A stretch of DNA of 7,585 bases from UBA9732 sp963615565 (GTDB lineage: Bacteria; Spirochaetota; Spirochaetia; Sphaerochaetales; Sphaerochaetaceae). Made by a program: the position numbers and the translations under genes. The stretch lies in assembly GCA_963615565.1 (NCBI GenBank), contig CAVEGR010000058.1:1-7585 (forward strand), read 5' to 3'. This document shows positions 1-5,008 of the stretch, piece by piece. The notes under the pieces were generated by a model. It was given only the letters and a program-made list of their open reading frames with translations. It had not been told where the DNA came from and did no database searches. Each line of letters opens with the position of its first letter. Positions within the stretch are counted from its first letter, which is position 1.

Positions 1-1020
1 GGCGTCTTTTGCACCTTCCAATTTAATAACACAATTGGTCAAATCTAACTTCTGGCAAATAAGAAGAGCCTTTGCTGTAGCATTCTGACCAGCGGTATCG
101 GAATCAAATAAAACATTGACCTTGTTGCAATATCTTTTAATGAGTTTAGCCTGCTCAACTGTGAAAGCTGTTCCAAGAGGTGCCACGGCGTAAGTGAGGC
201 CAGCTTGGTGTAATGAGATAACGTCAAAGTTTCCTTCACAAATGATGATTTCTTTCTTTTCTTTGAGCGTTGGAAGGCTTTCATAAAAACCAAAAAGAAC
301 ATTGCGTTTACTATAAATTATTGTATCAGGGGTGTTTATGTATTTTGCACGGCTTTCACCTGAAAGATCACGAGCACCAAATGCTACACAGTTTCCCTGC
401 CAAGTTCTTATTGGAAACATGATGCGGTTTCTAAAAAGTGGTATTTTTTCATAGTTTTTGCTAAATAAACCACTTTCCTTTAGAACTTCGTCTGAGTAAT
501 TATTCTTTCTTAAAAAGTTATAAAGCCAATCTTGGTTATCTGGTGCATAGCCCAATTGAAAGTTTTCAATTGTTTCTAAAGAAACTTTTCTTTTTTCTAG
601 ATAGTGTCTAGCCTGTTCTGCTCCTGGATTATTTAATAGTATATAATGAAAAGACTTAAGTATTCTTTCATATAATTCTTGGATGGCTTTTTGCTTCTTA
701 TATTCTTCTCTTTGAGATTCTGTTTCTTCTTTAAGTTCAATGCCAGCTTTTTTTGCAAGAATTTCAACAGCTTCTGGGAATGTTACATGCTCTATTTCCA
801 TGATAAAATCAAAAATTGAGCCACCTTTTCCACATCCAAAACATTTGTAAAAACCACCTTCATCAACAACTGTAAAAGATGGTGTTTTTTCATGGTGGAA
901 TGGACAAAGCCCCCAGAAGCGTCCACTGCTTCTAGTTAATTGAACATACTGGGAAACTACATCACTTACAGAGAGTCTATTTTTAATGCTTTCAATTACT
1001 GCTTCTGAATATCTTGCCAT
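1..1020 (-). CDS. dnaG: DNA primase DnaG, N-terminal part (3' end cut by window edge)
   Basis: DNA primase makes the short RNA primers for lagging-strand replication and is recruited by the replicative helicase. The minus strand is open for exactly 340 codons from the ATG at 1018-1020 to the window edge. The N-terminal zinc-binding domain is clear: Cys39-Pro-Phe-His42 with EKTPSF following, then Cys60-Phe-Gly-Cys63, matching the CHCC ligand pattern of bacterial primases. The RNA polymerase/TOPRIM core follows, with the conserved Glu262 in EGNFD (usually EGYMD or EGYFD) and the metal-binding Asp306 and Asp308 in FDSDTAG, close to the E. coli spacing. The rest of the core and the helicase-binding C-terminal domain lie outside the window. 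The start sits 2 bases after the stop of the upstream YkgJ-like gene with no convincing Shine-Dalgarno, so translation is probably coupled to that gene. Identity is very secure. Confidence 0.97.
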   Translation of the reverse strand, partial: MARYSEAVIESIKNRLSVSDVVSQYVQLTRSSGRFWGLCPFHHEKTPSFTVVDEGGFYKCFGCGKGGSIFDFIMEIEHVTFPEAVEILAKKAGIELKEETESQREEYKKQKAIQELYERILKSFHYILLNNPGAEQARHYLEKRKVSLETIENFQLGYAPDNQDWLYNFLRKNNYSDEVLKESGLFSKNYEKIPLFRNRIMFPIRTWQGNCVAFGARDLSGESRAKYINTPDTIIYSKRNVLFGFYESLPTLKEKKEIIICEGNFDVISLHQAGLTYAVAPLGTAFTVEQAKLIKRYCNKVNVLFDSDTAGQNATAKALLICQKLDLTNCVIKLEGAKDA

Positions 1021-1022
1021 TT

Positions 1023-1463
1023 TTAGAATTTCATTACAGGTTTATTTTCCAGTCTAAATTGAAGTTTTTCCTCAATTTCTTTTTTTGTATAAAGTTTGCC
1101 CTTTCCAATCCCTGGGCAAGACTTAGCTTCCTCATTCCAACTTTCTTCACTTTCCAATACATGTGCCCAAAATGGATAGGTCATACATTGTCTTGGTCTT
1201 GCTTTGTAAACTTTGCAACCTTCTTTGCAAAGAAAAATACAATCAAAATTGTCCTTTTCTTTTAAACTGAGCATTTCAAATGCACCCATTTGAACATATC
1301 TACAGTAGGTTTCAATAAAATCTTCTTGATTAAGGCCTAAGGCATTTGACATTTGCTTTACGTCATCTTCCCCTAGAAAAACATACCCTGGTTCTGCACT
1401 ACAACAGTAATTGCAACATTGGCATTCAAATTTAAGCCCTTTTTCGTAGAAACAACTGCTCAT
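1023..1463 (-). CDS. YkgJ/CxxCxxCC-family cysteine cluster protein
   Basis: A 146-residue cytoplasmic protein with the cysteine pattern of the YkgJ (zinc- or iron-sulphur-binding, CxxCxxCC) family. An N-terminal cluster has Cys14, Cys16, Cys17, Cys20 and Cys21. A central block follows: Cys75, Cys79, Cys83, then the family-typical KARPRQC with Cys93 and TYPFW, and a last Cys116 before PG. The reaction is unknown for most members; metal or Fe-S binding is inferred from the cysteines. The frame stays open up to 1634, but that extension would run through tRNA-Tyr and its terminator, so I chose the ATG at 1461-1463, where family similarity begins. The ribosome binding site is weak (AGGG about 12 bases upstream). 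The gene ends 2 bases before dnaG, so the two form a coupled pair. I see no good promoter between the tRNA terminator and this start, so some readthrough from the tRNA unit is possible. Confidence 0.85.
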   Translation of the reverse strand: MSSCFYEKGLKFECQCCNYCCSAEPGYVFLGEDDVKQMSNALGLNQEDFIETYCRYVQMGAFEMLSLKEKDNFDCIFLCKEGCKVYKARPRQCMTYPFWAHVLESEESWNEEAKSCPGIGKGKLYTKKEIEEKLQFRLENKPVMKF

Positions 1464-1500
1464 TAGAAACCAGTACCCTAAAAATGTTGTCTTTAGACAA

Positions 1501-1532
1501 TTAAGGTCTTCCTCTATTGAAGAAGACCTTAA
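1501..1532 (-). terminator. Hairpin terminator after tRNA-Tyr
   Basis: In the minus-strand transcript this forms a 14-bp stem (arms 1519-1532 and 1501-1514) closed by an AATA tetraloop. The single imperfect pair is a G-U wobble in minus-strand RNA but would be an A-C mismatch in plus-strand RNA, which favours the minus direction. It starts 3 bases after the tRNA-Tyr 3' end. The following U-tract is poor, so it may act as an end-protecting or weak terminator hairpin that lets some transcription into the ykgJ-dnaG pair. A second short inverted repeat (TTGTCT/AGACAA, 1487-1500) with a downstream T5 follows directly and may help. Confidence 0.65.
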
Positions 1533-1535
1533 TGT

Positions 1536-1617
1536 TGGAGAGAGAAGGATTCGGACCTTCGAAGGCTGAGCCAACAGATTTACAGTCTGCCCCCTTTGAC
1601 CGCTCGGGAACCTCTCC
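1536..1617 (-). tRNA. tRNA-Tyr(GUA)
   Basis: Class II tRNA, 82 bases without CCA. The acceptor GGAGAGG pairs with TCTCTCC (one G-U), and the discriminator is A. The anticodon arm is GCAGA-CTGTAAA-TCTGT with GTA in the loop, so it reads tyrosine codons UAU and UAC. A long variable arm (GGC/GCC) is present, as expected for bacterial tRNA-Tyr. The T stem GAAGG/CCTTC is perfect, but the T loop is TCCGAAT where TTCGAAT is the norm, so position 55 is C instead of U. The 3' CCA is not encoded (ACA follows the discriminator), so a CCA-adding enzyme is needed. The gene begins 2 bases after the T-tract of the terminator that follows tRNA-Thr. Confidence 0.95.
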
Positions 1618-1619
1618 AT

Positions 1620-1643
1620 AAAAACCTCCCGCAATTGGGAGGT
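1620..1643 (-). terminator. Intrinsic terminator between tRNA-Thr and tRNA-Tyr
   Basis: A textbook rho-independent signal on the minus strand: ACCTCCC (1637-1643), loop AATTGC, GGGAGGT (1624-1630), then a run of five T ending at 1620. Two G-U and two A-U pairs can extend the stem into the T run. It lies 6 bases downstream of tRNA-Thr and only 2 bases upstream of tRNA-Tyr. Either it is leaky, or tRNA-Tyr has a promoter inside tRNA-Thr, or the hairpin is a processing spacer. Confidence 0.75.
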
Positions 1644-1649
1644 CCTTTA

Positions 1650-1723
1650 AGCCACCTGTCGGATTCGAACTGACGACCCCGAGATTACAAGTCACGTGCT
1701 CTGGCCAACTGAGCTAAGGTGGC
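1650..1723 (-). tRNA. tRNA-Thr(UGU)
   Basis: A 74-base tRNA. The acceptor stem GCCACCT/AGGTGGC is perfect, the discriminator is T, and CCA is not encoded. The D arm GCTC/GAGC is perfect. The anticodon arm is CGTGA-CTTGTAA-TCTCG with TGT, reading the threonine codon ACA (and by wobble others). The anticodon stem has a U29-U41 mismatch. The T stem GTCAG/CCGAC has an A52-C62 mismatch; from memory E. coli tRNA-Thr(UGU) has the same A-C pair, so that one may be a conserved trait. The T loop TTCGAAT is canonical. It is the first gene of a two-tRNA unit with tRNA-Tyr. Confidence 0.94.
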
Positions 1724-1743
1724 ATTTGTCTTGCGACTCTGCT

Positions 1744-1772
1744 AATTTACAAAAGTTCTTTGGTTTATTCAA
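1744..1772 (-). promoter_or_regulatory. Candidate promoter of the tRNA-Thr/tRNA-Tyr unit
   Basis: On the minus strand TTGAAT (1767-1772) and TAAATT (1744-1749) are separated by exactly 17 bases. Each matches 4 of 6 consensus positions for the main sigma factor. Transcription would start near 1737, about 14 bases before the tRNA-Thr 5' end, a usual distance for a tRNA leader. This is inference from spacing and position only. Confidence 0.5.
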
Positions 1773-1803
1773 GTACCTTGGTAAACTTTTTAAGAAAATC
1801 GGT

Positions 1804-1842
1804 CTTTCACAGCATCAAACATGAAGCTTTCTGCTGTGAAAG
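1804..1842 (-). terminator. Candidate hairpin terminator after the permease gene
   Basis: An 11-bp perfect inverted repeat (CTTTCACAGCA, 1804-1814, and its complement, 1832-1842) with a 17-base loop begins 13 bases after the permease stop codon on the minus strand. The downstream sequence has only ATTTTC as a U-rich stretch, so it is not a strong intrinsic terminator. Two AAGCTT copies (1824-1829 and 1843-1848) allow an alternative, mutually exclusive hairpin. Confidence 0.45.
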
Positions 1843-1855
1843 AAGCTTGAAGGCC

Positions 1856-3229
1856 TTAGTAGCGGCCAAAATCGCCGGATCTGCCTTCTGTGATATCTGA
1901 ACCAAACTCGTAGTCTCTACCTGGGAGGATTGCATTGAGCAAGATACCTGCTATTGATGCAATTGCAAGGGAAGTAAGTGTGATGTGTGCATTGCCTACT
2001 GCAAATGTAATGCCATCTGAGAAGCCTAAGCCACAAACCAAGATAACTGCACCAATTATAAGATTACGTGACTGTGTGAAGTCAACTCTGTTCTCTACTA
2101 CGTTTCTGACACCTATTGCAGAAATCATACCATAGAGAATAAAGGATACACCTCCAATGATTGCACTTGGCATTGAGTTAATGACTGCTGCAAAAGCTGG
2201 AGAGAATGAGAGAATAACTGAGTAGATTGCTGCAAGGCGAATTACTTTTGGGTCATAGACCCTTGAGAGAACCAAAACACCTGTGTTTTCACCATATGTT
2301 GTGTTTGCAGGACCTCCAAAGACTGCTGCAAGTGAAGTTGCAATACCGTCACCAATTAGTGTTCTATGTAGACCTGGGTCTTCAACAAAGTTTTCACCTA
2401 CTGTAGCGGAGATTGCAGAGATATCGCCAATATGTTCCATCATTGATGCAATGGAGATTGGGGCCATGACTAGAATTGTAGTGATATCAAACTTACACAC
2501 GCTTGAACTGAAGTTTGTAAAGAATGGCTGAAGTCCAAAAATCTTTGCATTTGCAATTTGGCTGAAATCTATCAGAGCACTTCCATCTGCTGCAGTTGCA
2601 CCAAAAGCGTTGGCTATAACTGCTACTATGTAAGAACCAACTACACCAAGAAGAATTGGAATAATCTTTATCATTCCCTTTCCCCAAATGTTTGCTACAA
2701 TTATAATTAGCATTGCTACTAGAGCCAGTGGCCAGCATGTTGAAGCATTAGAAACTGCAGATGGTGCAAGGTTAAGACCAATAAGGATAATAATTGGTCC
2801 AGTTACAATTGGAGGTAAGAATTTCATAACTTTCTTGACCCCAACAAGCTTAACTATAATTGCAAGAACTACGTACATTAGGCCTGCTACTACAATTCCA
2901 CCACCAGCATATTGAAGTTTTTCAGCAGCTGCCATACCAGCATATTTTCCAGTATTTAAAGCTGCTATTGCTGCATAACCACCAAGGAAAGCAAAGGAGG
3001 ATCCTAGGAATGCGGGAACCTTAAATTTTGTTACAAGGTGAAAAAAGAGAGTTCCAAGTCCGGCCATGAGAAGTGTGGTCTGAATTGATAATGGTAACCC
3101 ATAAGAATTAACCAAGATTGGTACCAAAATTGTTGCACCAAACATTGCAAACATGTGTTGCAACCCTAAGACGAGCATTTTTGGCACGCCTAACTGTCTT
3201 GCGTCTCTGATTGTTTCCTGATTTTCCAT
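1856..3229 (-). CDS. uraA: Uracil/xanthine-type permease, NCS2 (UraA) family
   Basis: A 457-residue integral inner-membrane transporter of the nucleobase/cation symporter-2 family, most like uracil permeases, which take up uracil with protons. The UraA-type signatures are intact: QHMFAMFGATILVP in the first helix (residues 24-37), PPIVTGPIIILIGL after residue 139, the substrate-site Glu265 in MMEHIGDISA, and the second key Glu314 in FGGPANTTYGENTGV. These motifs separate it from xanthine/urate members, whose corresponding segments differ. It is slightly longer than E. coli UraA (about 430) because of a larger mid-protein loop (about 208-247) and a polar tail. The start is fixed by AGGAGG (3238-3243) 8 bases before the ATG. 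No other pyrimidine gene is adjacent. The 52 bases between the upstream terminator and the start hold no good promoter, so expression may depend on readthrough or a weak TTGACT/TACAGC element. Uracil is the likely substrate; another pyrimidine is possible. Confidence 0.9.
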   Translation of the reverse strand: MENQETIRDARQLGVPKMLVLGLQHMFAMFGATILVPILVNSYGLPLSIQTTLLMAGLGTLFFHLVTKFKVPAFLGSSFAFLGGYAAIAALNTGKYAGMAAAEKLQYAGGGIVVAGLMYVVLAIIVKLVGVKKVMKFLPPIVTGPIIILIGLNLAPSAVSNASTCWPLALVAMLIIIVANIWGKGMIKIIPILLGVVGSYIVAVIANAFGATAADGSALIDFSQIANAKIFGLQPFFTNFSSSVCKFDITTILVMAPISIASMMEHIGDISAISATVGENFVEDPGLHRTLIGDGIATSLAAVFGGPANTTYGENTGVLVLSRVYDPKVIRLAAIYSVILSFSPAFAAVINSMPSAIIGGVSFILYGMISAIGVRNVVENRVDFTQSRNLIIGAVILVCGLGFSDGITFAVGNAHITLTSLAIASIAGILLNAILPGRDYEFGSDITEGRSGDFGRY

Positions 3230-3281
3230 GAAATCATCCTCCTATAAATTAAGGGTAAGCTTGTGCTGTACCCATTTGGCC

Positions 3282-3315
3282 AAAAAAAAAGTCAACCAAT
3301 AAAAATGGTTGACTT
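3282..3315 (-). terminator. Strong intrinsic terminator between the 26-codon ORF and uraA
   Basis: The minus-strand RNA forms a 10-bp perfect stem (AAGTCAACCA, 3306-3315, with its complement at 3289-3298) around a 7-base loop, followed by nine consecutive T (3282-3290). The first arm overlaps the stop codon of the 26-codon ORF (3314-3316). It lies 53 bases before the uraA start, so it could end the upstream transcript or act as an attenuator for the permease. Confidence 0.85.
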
Positions 3316-3394
3316 AAATACTAAATAGTAAATCGTGGGGAAAAATGTCCCCTATGGTTTTCAAAAAGCCTATTTTAGGATTTCTTGATGCCAT
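3314..3394 (-). CDS. Candidate 26-residue small protein or leader peptide
   Basis: ATG at 3392-3394, 26 codons, TAA at 3314-3316. The peptide begins MASRNPKIGFLKTIGDIF and ends PHDLLFSI. It has a short basic N-terminus, then a stretch with alternating hydrophobic and polar residues that could form an amphipathic helix, and no signal peptide or cysteines. Support for translation is the GGAGG at 3402-3406, 7 bases plus one T from the start, the best-placed Shine-Dalgarno in the neighbourhood. An extended -10 promoter candidate lies upstream (3436-3464), and a strong terminator starts at the stop codon. The whole unit therefore looks like a complete mini-gene of about 150 bases. I do not recognise the peptide. 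It could be a stand-alone small protein or a leader peptide for uraA; it is not rich in any one codon type that would suggest amino-acid attenuation. The nearby assembly gap (3523-3558) does not touch it. Confidence 0.55.
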   Translation of the reverse strand: MASRNPKIGFLKTIGDIFPHDLLFSI

Positions 3395-3401
3395 AGACGC
3401 A

Positions 3402-3406
3402 CCTCC
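3402..3406 (-). promoter_or_regulatory. Ribosome binding site of the 26-codon ORF
   Basis: GGAGG (followed by T) on the minus strand ends 7 bases before the ATG at 3394. It is the main evidence that this short ORF is translated. Its 5' base is shared with the 3' half of a 10-base inverted repeat (3406-3415/3451-3460). Confidence 0.6.
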
Positions 3407-3460
3407 ACGTTTTATTTCTCAAATTTTTCTTGTTGACCATACCAAAAAAGATAAAACGTG
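3406..3460. repeat. 10-bp perfect inverted repeat flanking the small-ORF promoter region
   Basis: CACGTTTTAT at 3406-3415 and its exact complement ATAAAACGTG at 3451-3460 (plus strand), 35 bases apart. One half falls in the -35/-10 spacer of the candidate promoter, the other directly upstream of the ribosome binding site. It could be a paired operator at DNA level or, if transcription starts further upstream, an RNA hairpin next to the ribosome binding site. Confidence 0.6.
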
Positions 3461-3464
3461 AAAA
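3436..3464 (-). promoter_or_regulatory. Candidate promoter of the 26-codon ORF
   Basis: Minus strand TTTTCA (3459-3464, 4 of 6) and TATGGT (3436-3441, 4 of 6) with a 17-base spacer and an extended -10 TGG directly upstream of TATGGT. The predicted start near 3429 would give a leader of about 35 bases. It is moderate on sequence alone. Confidence 0.4.
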
Positions 3465-3498
3465 GTGCTAAAGTGCATTTTTTTAAAAAATTTTTATT

Positions 3499-4839
3499 TT
3501 ATTTTGCGAGCTTCCATATAGANNNNNNNNNNNNNNNNNNNNNNNNNNNNNNNNNNNNATAGAAACGTTTTTCATTGGCCTCTCCCATGCTAAACGTTTT
3601 TCTTGGAAGTGCTCCGTCTTTGATAATAGTTTCAAAGAATGTACCCTTATCAATAGCAGGAAGGAATAATCCAATGTTACTATCTTCACTACCAAGTTTG
3701 TCAGTTACATCTGCACCGTGAATGTAGTCAACTGAATATCCTTTAGAAATTAATGCATCAATGACTTTCTGCAATGTTCCAGCAGCAATATTTGCAGAAG
3801 GATTATCCAGTGTAACAACAACATGCTTACCTTTAACACAATAGCCAAAGCTCTGAATCTTCTGATCTGCAATTTCTTTTGCAATGCAATTTCTACATCC
3901 AACAGTCTTTGCATGAACTTTGCTAGCATTTTTCTTCAGTTCTTCAAGGAAAACTTCTTCTGGTACATTAAATAAAACTCTATGAATTGGCTCAAAAATA
4001 AGACCTGGATCAAAAATATTCTCAAGTTCAACAAGACAGAACCTTGCAGGATGATTCCTTTTTTCTTCTTCAGAAAGATTTTTCTTTATATCTTCCCAAC
4101 AGCTCTTTGCTGTTGCAAAACTGTGGTTTCCATCACCCATTGCAAAAAGAAGTGGATTTTCAGGATTAAGAGTAGCAGTAAGAGCTTCAAATGCTTTTGC
4201 AACCTGATTAAGATCTGCATCACTATTAACTGCCCAAGCCTCAAGATGTCCGCCGTTTTTCATGAGGTCAAAGTCATAAATTTTATTAAGTTTAGCTACC
4301 ATTGCAGCTAGTGGCTCAATAACACTTCTCTTTTCATCACTGATTAGAACCATAATATGAGGAATTTCAAGTGGAGCATCCTTTCTAATTTCTTTTCTTG
4401 GAGGAATTCTTGATAAAATTGTACCTTCAGTTGCTCTAATTAAACTCTTTGAATCTTTTTCCCAGCTATATTTATCAAGATCCAAAGCTGCCATAAGTCC
4501 CCAACGTGAACCTGAAGCACAAGTTCTTTTAACTAAAAAGAAAGACTCTGGATAAGTATCAAAGAGATCAGCATCAACATAAGATTTCATTGTCTTATTG
4601 ATGTTGGCAATTCTTTCTTTTAAATCTCCATCTTCAAGATAGCACTCCGGGAATATAAGTCTAAGAGTTGAAGGTTCATTTCCAACAATTTTTGATACAT
4701 CCTCCCAGTAATCTTTTTCAGAAGTATACTGGTCACAAGCTACAACAGCCCATTTATAAAGGTCAGTTCCCTTTTTTGGAAGCATAATATCTGCTGCAAT
4801 CAGTCCCATTGATTCCAACTTTTTATTTGCGTCTTTCAT
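3499..4839 (-). CDS. DUF1015 family protein (interrupted by an assembly gap)
   Basis: A protein of about 446 residues (12 unknown) of the DUF1015 family, a cytoplasmic family of unknown activity. Family landmarks in order are: PKKGTDLYKWAVVACDQYTS (21-40), RATEGTILSRIPPRKEIR (135-152), GDGNHSFATAK (235-245), FEPIHRVLF (282-290), DYIHGAD (371-377), and the C-terminal LPRKTFSMGEANEKRFY ending at residue 427. Many members carry ADGHHR at the GDGNHS site; from memory that motif links the family to ParB-like serine kinases, so the Asn/Ser form here is notable. No membrane segments or signal peptide are seen. The ATG at 4837-4839 follows AGAGG with 5 bases between. A good promoter lies just upstream. 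Positions 3523-3558 are N, so the last residues (SIWKLAK) and the frame after the gap are unverified. No strong terminator follows before the small-ORF unit. Confidence 0.85.
   Translation of the reverse strand: MKDANKKLESMGLIAADIMLPKKGTDLYKWAVVACDQYTSEKDYWEDVSKIVGNEPSTLRLIFPECYLEDGDLKERIANINKTMKSYVDADLFDTYPESFFLVKRTCASGSRWGLMAALDLDKYSWEKDSKSLIRATEGTILSRIPPRKEIRKDAPLEIPHIMVLISDEKRSVIEPLAAMVAKLNKIYDFDLMKNGGHLEAWAVNSDADLNQVAKAFEALTATLNPENPLLFAMGDGNHSFATAKSCWEDIKKNLSEEEKRNHPARFCLVELENIFDPGLIFEPIHRVLFNVPEEVFLEELKKNASKVHAKTVGCRNCIAKEIADQKIQSFGYCVKGKHVVVTLDNPSANIAAGTLQKVIDALISKGYSVDYIHGADVTDKLGSEDSNIGLFLPAIDKGTFFETIIKDGALPRKTFSMGEANEKRFYXXXXXXXXXXXXSIWKLAK
3523..3558. other. Run of 36 N (assembly gap)
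   Basis: Unknown bases inside the 3' end of the DUF1015 gene. The length is a multiple of three, so the reading frame appears preserved, but the true length may differ. A scaffold join here means that contiguity between the DUF1015 gene and the small-ORF/uraA side rests on the scaffolder. Confidence 0.98.
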
Positions 4840-4867
4840 ATCAACCTCTTTTTGTAAAATCTAACCT

Positions 4868-4895
4868 ATTTTACACTAGATTTGATAGTTGACAA
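4868..4895 (-). promoter_or_regulatory. Promoter of the DUF1015 gene
   Basis: Minus strand TTGTCA (4890-4895, 5 of 6) and TAAAAT (4868-4873, 5 of 6) separated by 16 bases. The predicted start is near 4861, giving a leader of about 22 bases that contains AGAGG before the ATG. The -35 lies in a near-palindrome GTTGACAAC. Confidence 0.65.
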
Positions 4896-4996
4896 CAATT
4901 TTTAAGTAGAATTTTACTTATATTTGCATTTTTTTATTACTTTTTTGCTTATTTACGCAATTTCATTACTCTGTTCCACAAAGCCAATCAATTTGT

Positions 4997-5002
4997 TATT
5001 AT
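4997..5002 (+). promoter_or_regulatory. Candidate -10 element for a leaderless transcript
   Basis: TATTAT (5 of 6 to consensus) ends 6 bases before the ATG at 5009, so transcription would begin at or next to the start codon. No clear -35 lies 16-18 bases upstream (TTCCAC region). A 6-bp inverted repeat (ATCAAT 4987-4992, ATTGAT 5001-5006) brackets it. Confidence 0.4.
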
Positions 5003-5008
5003 TGATAT

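Noticed and set aside
45..302. 85-codon minus-strand ORF
   Set aside because: It is an alternate frame inside the well-supported dnaG coding region.
1464..1634. N-terminal extension of the YkgJ-like protein by 57 codons
   Set aside because: It would translate through the tRNA-Tyr gene and its terminator, and family similarity starts only near the ATG at 1463.
1501..1695. 64-codon minus-strand ORF over the tRNA pair
   Set aside because: It covers tRNA-Tyr, the terminator and part of tRNA-Thr in the same direction; the sequence is explained by RNA genes.
1935..2915. Several plus-strand and one minus-strand ORF of 66-82 codons
   Set aside because: All lie opposite or out of frame within the permease gene, with no ribosome binding sites or family features.
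3483..3695. 70-codon minus-strand ORF across the N run
   Set aside because: It depends on unknown bases and conflicts with the conserved DUF1015 C-terminus LPRKTFSMGE in the other frame.
3982..4311. 109-codon plus-strand ORF
   Set aside because: It is antisense to conserved DUF1015 motifs, has a Lys/Phe/Ile-rich composition typical of a shadow frame, and no ribosome binding site.
4889..4918. Plus-strand TTGACA (4889-4894) as a promoter for the 5009 gene
   Set aside because: No -10 element lies at 16-18 bases; the nearest TTATAT is 23 bases away. The hexamer is better explained as the complement of the DUF1015 -35.
4903..4920. TAAGTA/TACTTA inverted repeat as a terminator or operator
   Set aside because: Only 6 bp, AT-rich and not beside a gene end; chance is likely in such DNA.
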